NCBI GenBank assembly: GCA_050252075.1
Contig: JBFWLP010000052.1
Coordinates: 1-23,225, forward strand
DNA length: 23,225 nucleotides
Reading direction: 5' to 3'
Origin: JAAYGT01 sp050252075
Lineage (GTDB): Bacteria; Pseudomonadota; Gammaproteobacteria; Burkholderiales; Burkholderiaceae_B
How positions within the stretch are numbered: position 1 is the first letter of the stretch; every line of letters starts with the position of its first letter. Position numbers and translations under genes: made by a program. The notes beneath the pieces are model-generated. The model was given only the letters and a program-made list of their open reading frames with translations. It was not told where the DNA came from and ran no database searches. Positions 7,860 through 14,758 of the stretch are shown one piece after another.

Positions 7860-8747
7860 ATGGACTTTTTTATTCAACTGGTGCTTGCCGGCCTGAGTGT
7901 AGGTGCAGTGTACGCGCTGGTCGGGCTGGGATTAAACCTTACGTTCTGGACGACCCGGGTGCTGAACTTCGGTCAAGGCTCGGTCATGATGGCGGGGGCC
8001 ATGTTAACGGCCGTTATGGTCATTAACGGCATTCATGTGTTCTTTGCACTGGCCATTGCACTGCTTTCCAGCGCGCTTATTTTGTGGATCATCGAGCTGG
8101 TCGGCGTCAAGCCCATGCTGCGCAACAATGCGGGCAGTATGGGGTGGGTTGTGTCTACCCTGGGTGCCGGTGTGTTGCTTCAGGGTCTGGCCAGTCTTAT
8201 TTTCGGTACGCAGGCGGTTGCTTTCCCCGACATTATTTTCAGCGCCGTGGACACCATCGAGTTCATGGGGGCGTATCTGTCGGTGCAGTACATCGCCGTG
8301 TTTGTGATTTGTGTGCTTGCGGTTCTTATTATGGAATTCTTTTTACACCGTACCAGCTGGGGGTACGGTGTACGGGCGGTGGCCCACGATCGTGACCTTG
8401 CTTCGCTGATGGGCATTCCGGTGCGTCGCGTTGTGGTCATGTCCTTTGTCATCAGCGGCTTTCTGGCCGGACTGGCCGGGGTGCTGGTGGCACAGGTGTC
8501 CGGTACGGTTGATCCGAACTTTGGTTTGCACTTGCTCATTCTGGCCTTTGTGGCGGCGGTTGCCGGCGGCCTGGGCAGCGCCTGGGGTTCGCTGGTGGGT
8601 GGACTGACACTGGGTGTGCTGGAAAAACTGGTCGGGGGCTATGTATCGCCGGCGGCTGCCGAGGTGGTGGCCTTCATTCTGCTGGTTGGTGTGCTCACCA
8701 TCCGTCCGCAAGGTTTGTTTGGCAAGAAAGAGGCGGTGAAAGTATGA
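7860..8747 (+). CDS. livH: branched-chain-type ABC transporter permease LivH
   Basis: This 295-residue inner-membrane permease of the LivH family is one half of the transport channel. It is strongly hydrophobic with about eight membrane segments. The N-terminal VYALVGLGLNLTFWTTRVLNFGQGS resembles the LivH start of related transporters. The cytoplasmic coupling loop RAVAHDRDLASLMGIPVRR (about 171-189) contacts the ATPases. The C-terminal part has AAVAGGLGSAWGSLVGG. Its stop overlaps the next start in an ATGA arrangement (8744-8747), so translation is probably coupled to the LivM-LivG fusion. The substrate follows from the binding protein and is unknown. Confidence 0.92.
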   Translation: MDFFIQLVLAGLSVGAVYALVGLGLNLTFWTTRVLNFGQGSVMMAGAMLTAVMVINGIHVFFALAIALLSSALILWIIELVGVKPMLRNNAGSMGWVVSTLGAGVLLQGLASLIFGTQAVAFPDIIFSAVDTIEFMGAYLSVQYIAVFVICVLAVLIMEFFLHRTSWGYGVRAVAHDRDLASLMGIPVRRVVVMSFVISGFLAGLAGVLVAQVSGTVDPNFGLHLLILAFVAAVAGGLGSAWGSLVGGLTLGVLEKLVGGYVSPAAAEVVAFILLVGVLTIRPQGLFGKKEAVKV

Positions 8748-10570
8748 AGAACCAAAATAAACTTGCCCGATTGCTTACCAATAGCTGGTTGCTGGTTGCG
8801 TTATGTATTGTGCTGGCCGTGTCGGCCGGATCGGCGGATCGCGGCACGGTGCAAATGTGGAGTTTCGTTGCCATCAACGTTTTGTTGGCCCAAAGTATCA
8901 ATTTGCTGACCGGGATCACAGGGCAAATCTCGCTGGGGCATGCCGGGTATTTTGCCATTGGTGCCTACGTCAGCGGCCTGGCCATGAAAATGCTGGGGCT
9001 GGCTTTCCCCTTTGCCGTGCTGGCCTCCATGGCGTTTACGGCCATTGTCGGGTACATCGTTTCGGTTCCCGCCGGTCGTGTGCGCGAATTCTATCTGGCC
9101 ATGATGTCGCTGGCGTTCGGCCTGATCGTGTATGAAATTGCGCGCGAATGGCAGGGCCTTACCGGCGGCGTCATGGGCTTGCGTGGCGTGCCGTCGCCCC
9201 AAATTGGCACGCTGGTCATTTTCGGCTGGAAACTTGACGGCGCCGACTATTTCCGCATTTTGCTGGCGGTGGTACTGCTGGTCATGTTCATGTTGCGCAA
9301 TTTCGTGAAAAGCCATTACGGGCGGGCGTTCTACGCGGTGCATACCAGCGAGCTGGCGGCCGGCACCATGGGCATTTCCCAAGGTGCCGTCAAGCGGTTT
9401 GCCTACGCGATCAGCGGCGGTATTGCCGGTCTGGCGGGCGGGTTTTATGCCCATCTGGTCGGCTACCTTACCCCGGAAAGCTTTGGCCTGATGCGATCCG
9501 TCGAGATTCTTGTGATGTCGATCGTGGGTGGTCTGGGCTCGCTGATGGGGCAGGTGCTGGGCGCCACGCTCTTCACCTATTTGCCGCAACAGCTGCAGGC
9601 GTTCGCCGACTACCAGTTCATTGTGTATGGCCTGATCCTTATGTTTGTGTTCACCTTGCTGCCCAAGGGCATTGCAGGGGTGATCGGCGCCAAAACCCGT
9701 TACAGCAAACTGGATCAGCTGAAAGTGGCCCCGGTGGCCGATGCCTCGCTGGAGCCTCTGACGCGGCGTCAGCCGGTCGTTAACCGTACCGCCGGCAATG
9801 CACTGGTTAGTGTCAATAATGTCACGATGGAGTTTGCCGGGTTGCGTGCATTGGCCGGGGTGTCGCTCGACCTGCATCCGGGAAGTGTGACGGCGCTGGT
9901 GGGCCCCAATGGGTCCGGCAAAAGCACGCTGGTGAACGTGATCAGCGGCATTTACACGCCAACGTCGGGCAGTGTGAAGTTCAAGGGGCAGGAAATTGGC
10001 GGCTGGCCATCTTTCAAGGTGGCTCGCGCGGGTGTTACCCGCACATTCCAGGACCCCCGCAATGTGCCTACCTTCACGGTGCGCGAAAACATTCTGATGG
10101 GCGCCAACCGTTTGTATCGTCACGGTGCTTTGGCGGCCTCGCTGAACACGGCTGCCGCCACCCGGGAAGAGTCCGCCTTCCTGCAGCGCGTTGAATCGCT
10201 GATGGCGGCCAGCGGGCTGGAGCAGTTTGCCGATGAGGAAATGGGTGATCTTCCCTATGGTATTCAACGCCTGGCCGAGGTCGTTCGCGCCCTGGCCAGC
10301 GATCCGGAACTGCTCATGCTCGACGAGCCTGCCGCCGGTTTGTCCGAACAGGAGTCCGAGCAGCTGATCAAGCTGATCCGCCTGGCTCAAAGCTATGGCA
10401 TCGCCGTGATGGTCATTGACCACCACATGGACTTTCTGGCCGATATCGTCGACGACGTTGTGGTCTTTGAAGCCGGCGAGGAGATTTATCGCGGCGACAT
10501 GGACGGCATGCGCACCGACCGGCGGGTGATTGAGGCCTATCTGGGCGAGGAGGATTCGGACCATGCTTGA
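8744..10570 (+). CDS. fused LivM permease / LivG ATP-binding protein
   Basis: One 608-residue frame encodes two subunits that are separate in the E. coli leucine transporter. Residues about 1-325 are a LivM-type permease with many hydrophobic segments, including LTGITGQISLGHAGYFAIGAY and the coupling loop AVHTSELAAGTMGIS. After a linker (about 326-350), a LivG-type ATPase follows: Walker A GPNGSGKST (387-395), Q-loop TRTFQDPRN, and Walker B LLMLDEP (523-529) with Glu528 as catalytic base. The helical signature reads LPYGIQR, not the common LSYGxQR. The H-loop is VIDHHMDF. No frameshift or stop lies between the domains, so this is a genuine fusion, an arrangement I believe is known in some proteobacteria. 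The stop overlaps the livF start by 8 bases. Confidence 0.93.
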   Translation: MKNQNKLARLLTNSWLLVALCIVLAVSAGSADRGTVQMWSFVAINVLLAQSINLLTGITGQISLGHAGYFAIGAYVSGLAMKMLGLAFPFAVLASMAFTAIVGYIVSVPAGRVREFYLAMMSLAFGLIVYEIAREWQGLTGGVMGLRGVPSPQIGTLVIFGWKLDGADYFRILLAVVLLVMFMLRNFVKSHYGRAFYAVHTSELAAGTMGISQGAVKRFAYAISGGIAGLAGGFYAHLVGYLTPESFGLMRSVEILVMSIVGGLGSLMGQVLGATLFTYLPQQLQAFADYQFIVYGLILMFVFTLLPKGIAGVIGAKTRYSKLDQLKVAPVADASLEPLTRRQPVVNRTAGNALVSVNNVTMEFAGLRALAGVSLDLHPGSVTALVGPNGSGKSTLVNVISGIYTPTSGSVKFKGQEIGGWPSFKVARAGVTRTFQDPRNVPTFTVRENILMGANRLYRHGALAASLNTAAATREESAFLQRVESLMAASGLEQFADEEMGDLPYGIQRLAEVVRALASDPELLMLDEPAAGLSEQESEQLIKLIRLAQSYGIAVMVIDHHMDFLADIVDDVVVFEAGEEIYRGDMDGMRTDRRVIEAYLGEEDSDHA

Positions 10571-11276
10571 AATTCGTGATTTGAGTGTCAGTTACGGCGC
10601 CATTGATGCCGTGCGCAACGTTTCGCTAACGTGCCGGCCCGGCCACATCACCGCCCTTATCGGCGCCAACGGTGCGGGCAAGTCGTCGCTCATGAAGGCG
10701 ATCTCCGGGGTGGTCACGGCCAAGACCGGCCAGATACTGCTGGACGGCAAGGACATTACGAAAATGCCGCCGCACGAGCGCGCCCGCATCGGGCTGGCGC
10801 ATGCCCTGGAAGGGCGTCGCATTTTTCATCAGCATACTGTCGACGACAACCTGAAAACGGCATGGTTGTTCCGCCGCCCCGAGGGCGACTACCAGGAAGC
10901 CGTGCGCAAGGTGTTCCAGAATTTTCCCATTCTGGAAGAAAAGCGCGGCGCGAAGGCCGGCACCCTGAGCGGGGGCCAGCAGCAAATGCTTATTATCTCC
11001 ATGGCTACGCTGCATCAGCCGCGCTTTGTGTTGCTGGACGAACCTTCGCTGGGCCTGGCGCCCATTATCGTGACGCAGATTTTCGATTTCATCCGGAATT
11101 ATTGTGCGTCGGGCGACCGCGTGGTGCTGCTCAGCGAGCAGATGGCCACACTGGCCCTGAAGGTGGCCGATCACGGCTATGTTCTCAAGCATGGCAAGGT
11201 CGTTTTCCAGGGTTCGCGCAGCGAGTTGCGCGAAGCGTCGGGTGGTGAACTGGCTTCGGCCTATCTGGGTGGTTAA
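10563..11276 (+). CDS. livF: branched-chain-type ABC transporter ATP-binding protein LivF
   Basis: This 237-residue ATPase forms the second nucleotide-binding subunit beside the LivG half of the fusion. Visible motifs are Walker A GANGAGKSS (34-42), ABC signature LSGGQQQ, Walker B FVLLDEPSLGLAP and the H-loop region VVLLSEQ, where LivF proteins usually have a Glu-Gln pair in place of His. The DGKDITKMPPHERARIGLAH segment is typical of LivF. The ATG at 10563 gives the expected N-terminus MLEIRDLSVSYG; the longer frame from a GTG-type start at 10530 would lie inside the upstream gene. It overlaps that gene by 8 bases and ends 3 bases before the E3 start. Confidence 0.93.
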   Translation: MLEIRDLSVSYGAIDAVRNVSLTCRPGHITALIGANGAGKSSLMKAISGVVTAKTGQILLDGKDITKMPPHERARIGLAHALEGRRIFHQHTVDDNLKTAWLFRRPEGDYQEAVRKVFQNFPILEEKRGAKAGTLSGGQQQMLIISMATLHQPRFVLLDEPSLGLAPIIVTQIFDFIRNYCASGDRVVLLSEQMATLALKVADHGYVLKHGKVVFQGSRSELREASGGELASAYLGG

Positions 11277-11279
11277 GGC

Positions 11280-12713
11280 ATGACGGAATCCAGGAACACG
11301 TCAACGGCACCTTCGGTGCATGAAACCGGGCTGGTCGTGCTGGGCGGTGGCCCGGGTGGCTACACAGCGGCATTTCGCGCCGCCGATCTGGGCCTGCAGG
11401 TTACCCTGGTGGAAGAGCGTCCCACGCTGGGCGGGGTTTGCCTGAACGTGGGGTGTATTCCGTCGAAGGCGCTGCTGGAGTCGGTCAAGTCGCTGGAAGG
11501 CGCCGGCGAACTGGCCGAGCGAGGTATTGTGTTTCAGGCGCCCAAGGTTGATCTGGATGCCCTGCGCGCCTGGAAAGACGGCGTGGTTGCGCGGCTGGCC
11601 GGCGGCCTGAAAGGCCTGGCCCGCCAACGCAAAATTACCGTCTTGCAAGGGCGGGGTGTATTTACCGGCCCTTCCAGCCTGCAGCTGGATAACGGTACGC
11701 AGGTGAAATTTGCCCAGGCCATCATTGCCGTAGGCTCTCGCCCCGTGCAGTTGCCCTTTTTGCCCGACGATCCCCGTATCATTGATTCCACCGGCGCGCT
11801 GGCGTTGCCCGATATTCCCGGGCGCCTGCTGATTCTGGGCGGCGGCATTATCGGCATGGAAATGGCAACCGTCTATGCGGCACTGGGGTCGCGCGTTACT
11901 GTGGTGGAACAGCAAGACCAGTTAATGCCGTCGTGCGATCCCGAGCTGGTGGCACCGCTGCACAAACGTATGCAAGGCCGGCTGGAAGCCGTGTTACTGA
12001 AAACACGCGTCACCCAGGTCAAGGCTGAAAAATCCGGTTTGCGAGTGCATTTCGAGGGCCCGCAAGGAAGCAGCAGTGCCGTCTACGATCGTTTGCTGGT
12101 GGCGGTGGGAAGGCGCCCCAACACCGACACCATCGGCGCGGATGCGCTGGGTGTGCCGGTGGACAGACAAGGCTTGATAACGGTCGATGCGCAGCAGCGC
12201 ACCGTCAATAAAAAGGTGTTCGCAATAGGCGACATCGTGGCCGGCCCCATGCTTGCCCACAAGGCATCCTGCGAAGGGCGCGTTGCGGCCGAAGCCGCGG
12301 CCGGACAAAAGACCGTCAATCAGGCCCGTGTGATTCCTCAGGTGGCTTACTGCGACCCCGAGGTTGCCTGGGTGGGGGTCACCGAACCCGAAGCCAAGGC
12401 GCAAGGCCTTGCCTATGAGCGCTCCAGCTTTCCCTGGATGGCTAACGGTCGCGCCACGACGATGGGCCGCACCGAAGGTGTGACTAAAATGCTGGTTGAC
12501 CCGAAAACCCACCGCATTTTGGGAATTGGTATGGTTGGGCCGCATGCCGGTGACCTGATCGCTGAAGCTGCGTTGGCCATGGAGGCCGATCTTGAGCCCG
12601 GCGACATCGCACTGACCATTCATCCCCATCCTACGTTGTCGGAAATCATGGCCCTTACTGCCGAGGCTTATGAAGGAACGTTGACGGAGCTTTACCCGCC
12701 GCGCCGGAAATAA
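11280..12713 (+). CDS. lpdA: dihydrolipoamide dehydrogenase (E3)
   Basis: This 477-residue flavoprotein disulfide reductase reoxidises the dihydrolipoyl arm of E2 with NAD+. The FAD-binding GGGPGG (22-27) is followed by the redox-active disulfide CLNVGCIPSK with Cys54 and Cys59. The NAD-binding Rossmann motif LILGGGIIGMEMA begins near residue 182. The second FAD motif is VFAIGDIV. The C-terminal interface has HPHPTLSE with the His450/Glu455 catalytic pair. The protein starts with a polar tail of about 15 residues and carries no lipoyl domain. It is the only E3 in the window and is separated from E1/E2 by the CoA-enzyme and transporter genes. That arrangement implies a dedicated E3 encoded near the end of the same transcript. 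Confidence 0.95.
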   Translation: MTESRNTSTAPSVHETGLVVLGGGPGGYTAAFRAADLGLQVTLVEERPTLGGVCLNVGCIPSKALLESVKSLEGAGELAERGIVFQAPKVDLDALRAWKDGVVARLAGGLKGLARQRKITVLQGRGVFTGPSSLQLDNGTQVKFAQAIIAVGSRPVQLPFLPDDPRIIDSTGALALPDIPGRLLILGGGIIGMEMATVYAALGSRVTVVEQQDQLMPSCDPELVAPLHKRMQGRLEAVLLKTRVTQVKAEKSGLRVHFEGPQGSSSAVYDRLLVAVGRRPNTDTIGADALGVPVDRQGLITVDAQQRTVNKKVFAIGDIVAGPMLAHKASCEGRVAAEAAAGQKTVNQARVIPQVAYCDPEVAWVGVTEPEAKAQGLAYERSSFPWMANGRATTMGRTEGVTKMLVDPKTHRILGIGMVGPHAGDLIAEAALAMEADLEPGDIALTIHPHPTLSEIMALTAEAYEGTLTELYPPRRK

Positions 12714-12782
12714 CGTTTCCGCAGGCGGCAAGCGTGGGGGTGGTCGGGTTGTCATGTGTGTCGCCAAGGAGCCTTGCTGGAT

Positions 12783-13481
12783 ATGAGTAGCTGGAAAAAT
12801 CTTGTCCCCGACCGTAGTGCCATGCGCAAGCTGAAGCGCGAGGCACTGGTGCGTGAAGCCATTTCGGCCTTCAATGCCAAAGGGTTTCACGCTACCGCGC
12901 TGGAAGACATTGCCACGCGTCTGGGGGTTACCAAGGCGGCGCTTTACCACTACTTCCCCACCAAGCATGCGCTGCTGTACGAGTGCTTCGAGCGTGCCCT
13001 GAAAGTGGCCTTCGCGGCGCTTGACCATGCGCAGCGCACTGGGTCAACCGGCTATCAGAAGCTCCACCTCACCATCCAGGGCTATCTTACTGTGGCGCTG
13101 GACGAACTGAACCGCTGTGTCATTCTGACCGAGGAACATGTGTTGCTGCCCGAGCACCGCGATGTCATCTTCCGCCAGCGAGACGATTTCGAACGCGCTT
13201 TGCGCGCCCTGGTGCGCGAAGGGATAAACGACGGAAGCATTGTGCCGTGCGATCCCAAACTGGCCATATTTTCCGTGTGGGGTGCGGTCAACTCCGTACC
13301 CAAATGGTTTTCCTCGCAAGGGCAATGGTCCAGCGATCAATTGGCGCAGGCCATGGCCGACATGGTGTGCCGCGCGCTCGCGCGCCATCCGTCCGATACC
13401 CTGGCCACCGATGTCGCCGGGGTCAAACCCCAGGCCACCGGCTTCAATTACCAGGCCGATGACGGGTCATCATTGTCTTGA
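12783..13481 (+). CDS. TetR/AcrR-family transcriptional regulator
   Basis: This 232-residue protein is probably the local repressor of the upstream operon. The N-terminal DNA-binding domain is clear: AISAFNAKGFHATALEDIA (26-44), then the recognition-helix segment GVTKAALYHYFPTKHALL (48-65). The C-terminal ligand domain is not assignable; by analogy with catabolic TetR proteins, the effector may be an acyl-CoA. AAGGAG (12766-12771) stands upstream of the ATG at 12783, and an in-frame GTG at 12756 precedes that site and is less likely. The gene runs in the operon direction after E3, which would allow autoregulation. Its operator probably lies upstream of this window or near 6493-6554, but no convincing palindrome was identified. 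Confidence 0.88.
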   Translation: MSSWKNLVPDRSAMRKLKREALVREAISAFNAKGFHATALEDIATRLGVTKAALYHYFPTKHALLYECFERALKVAFAALDHAQRTGSTGYQKLHLTIQGYLTVALDELNRCVILTEEHVLLPEHRDVIFRQRDDFERALRALVREGINDGSIVPCDPKLAIFSVWGAVNSVPKWFSSQGQWSSDQLAQAMADMVCRALARHPSDTLATDVAGVKPQATGFNYQADDGSSLS

Positions 13482-13489
13482 AAGGCGCC

Positions 13490-14758
13490 ATGTCTGACAC
13501 GTCGGCAACGTCCGTTGCCATTATAGGAGGCGGGCCCGCAGGCCTGATGGCGGCTGAAGTGCTGGCGCGCGAGGGTATGGCGGTTACCGTGTACGAAGCG
13601 AAACCGTCGCTGGGCCGCAAATTTCTTCGTGCCGGCATCGGTGGTTTGAATCTCACCCACGCCGAAGATTACGCCACATTTTGTTCGCGTTTTGACGAGC
13701 AGGGTTCTTTGTTCCATGACACGCTCGACCAGTTTCCGCCTAACGCCGTCCGTCAGTGGGCGGCATCCTTGGGGATCCAGACCTTTGCGGGCTCGTCCGG
13801 CCGGGTGTTTCCGGTCGGCATGAAGGCGGCCCCTTTGCTGCGCGCCTGGGTGCAGCGCTTGCGTGATCTTGGCGTAACGTTTCGGGTACGGCACCGCTGG
13901 CAAGGCTGGGATGCCGGCGGCGCCCTGCGCCTTCACGCCCCGGAAGGGGAATTGCAAGTGAAGCCCCACGTTACTGTGCTGGCGCTTGGTGGCGGCAGCT
14001 GGCCACAACTGGGGGCCGATGCGGCGTGGCTGCCGTGGCTGCAGGCGCGGGGAGTGGCCGTGGCGCCGCTGAAAAGCGCGAACTGCGGTTTCGATGTCGC
14101 CTGGAGCCCTTATTTGCGTGAAAAATTCGCGGGTGCCCAGCTGAAGTCGGTTGCCATCACGCTCACAGACATCGACGGCGCCACACACACCCGTCGCGGT
14201 GAGTTTCTGGTTACCCGCTACGGCGTTGAGGGTAGTGTTGTGTATGCGTTTTCCCGGCGGCTGCGCCAGGTGATCGACCGTGACGGCCAGGCAACGTTTA
14301 CGGTTGATCTGTTGCCCGGCCGCAATCTCGACAGTGTTCGTAACGAGGTACAGCGCCCGCGTGGATCACGGTCGTTGTCCAGTCACCTGCAGAGCCGCCT
14401 GGGGCTTGGCGGCGTGAAGGTGGCCTTGTTGCGCGAGATTCTGGGCCCCGAGGCGTTCGGCAACGCCGCGCAGCTGGCATGCGCCGTCAAGGCGTTGCCC
14501 ATTACGGTAAGCGCTCCCCGGCCACTGGCAGAAGCCATCAGCACAGCGGGCGGCGTTCGTTTTGATGCGGTGGATTCCCACTTGATGCTCAAGGCCGCGC
14601 CCGGTGTTTTTGTGGCCGGAGAAATGCTTGACTGGGAGGCACCCACCGGCGGTTATTTGCTAACCGCCTGCCTGGCCCAGGGCGTTTGCGCGGCACGCGG
14701 CGCCCTGGCGTGGCTGGGTGGTCATCGTTGCACCGACCCCGCCTCAGCGGGCGGGTAG
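13490..14758 (+). CDS. NAD(P)/FAD-dependent oxidoreductase, BaiN/HI0933 (TIGR03862-like) family
   Basis: This 422-residue flavoprotein has the dinucleotide-binding motif IIGGGPAGLMAAEV (11-24) and the family's KFLRAGIGGLNLTH and GRVFPVGMKAAPLL segments. Near the C-terminus, GEMLDWEAPTGGYLL (377-391) is characteristic of this group. The E. coli and Haemophilus relatives are poorly characterised, and clostridial BaiN acts on bile acids, but the physiological reaction here is unknown. The ATG at 13490 is preferred; an in-frame TTG at 13478 overlaps the regulator's stop. It may be a housekeeping gene that happens to adjoin the operon. Its last 15 bases overlap the convergent gene on the other strand. 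Confidence 0.88.
   Translation: MSDTSATSVAIIGGGPAGLMAAEVLAREGMAVTVYEAKPSLGRKFLRAGIGGLNLTHAEDYATFCSRFDEQGSLFHDTLDQFPPNAVRQWAASLGIQTFAGSSGRVFPVGMKAAPLLRAWVQRLRDLGVTFRVRHRWQGWDAGGALRLHAPEGELQVKPHVTVLALGGGSWPQLGADAAWLPWLQARGVAVAPLKSANCGFDVAWSPYLREKFAGAQLKSVAITLTDIDGATHTRRGEFLVTRYGVEGSVVYAFSRRLRQVIDRDGQATFTVDLLPGRNLDSVRNEVQRPRGSRSLSSHLQSRLGLGGVKVALLREILGPEAFGNAAQLACAVKALPITVSAPRPLAEAISTAGGVRFDAVDSHLMLKAAPGVFVAGEMLDWEAPTGGYLLTACLAQGVCAARGALAWLGGHRCTDPASAGG

Noticed and set aside
8801..10564. Very long antisense open frame (587 codons) opposite the LivM-LivG fusion
   Set aside because: It lies wholly within a well-supported gene, and its translation is rich in His, Gln and Arg with no recognisable domain. 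This is the expected by-product of codon bias in GC-rich DNA.
12705..12721. Small inverted repeat CGGAAA / TTTCCG around the E3 stop codon
   Set aside because: The stem has six pairs with no T-run after it. It is too weak to call a terminator or operator.
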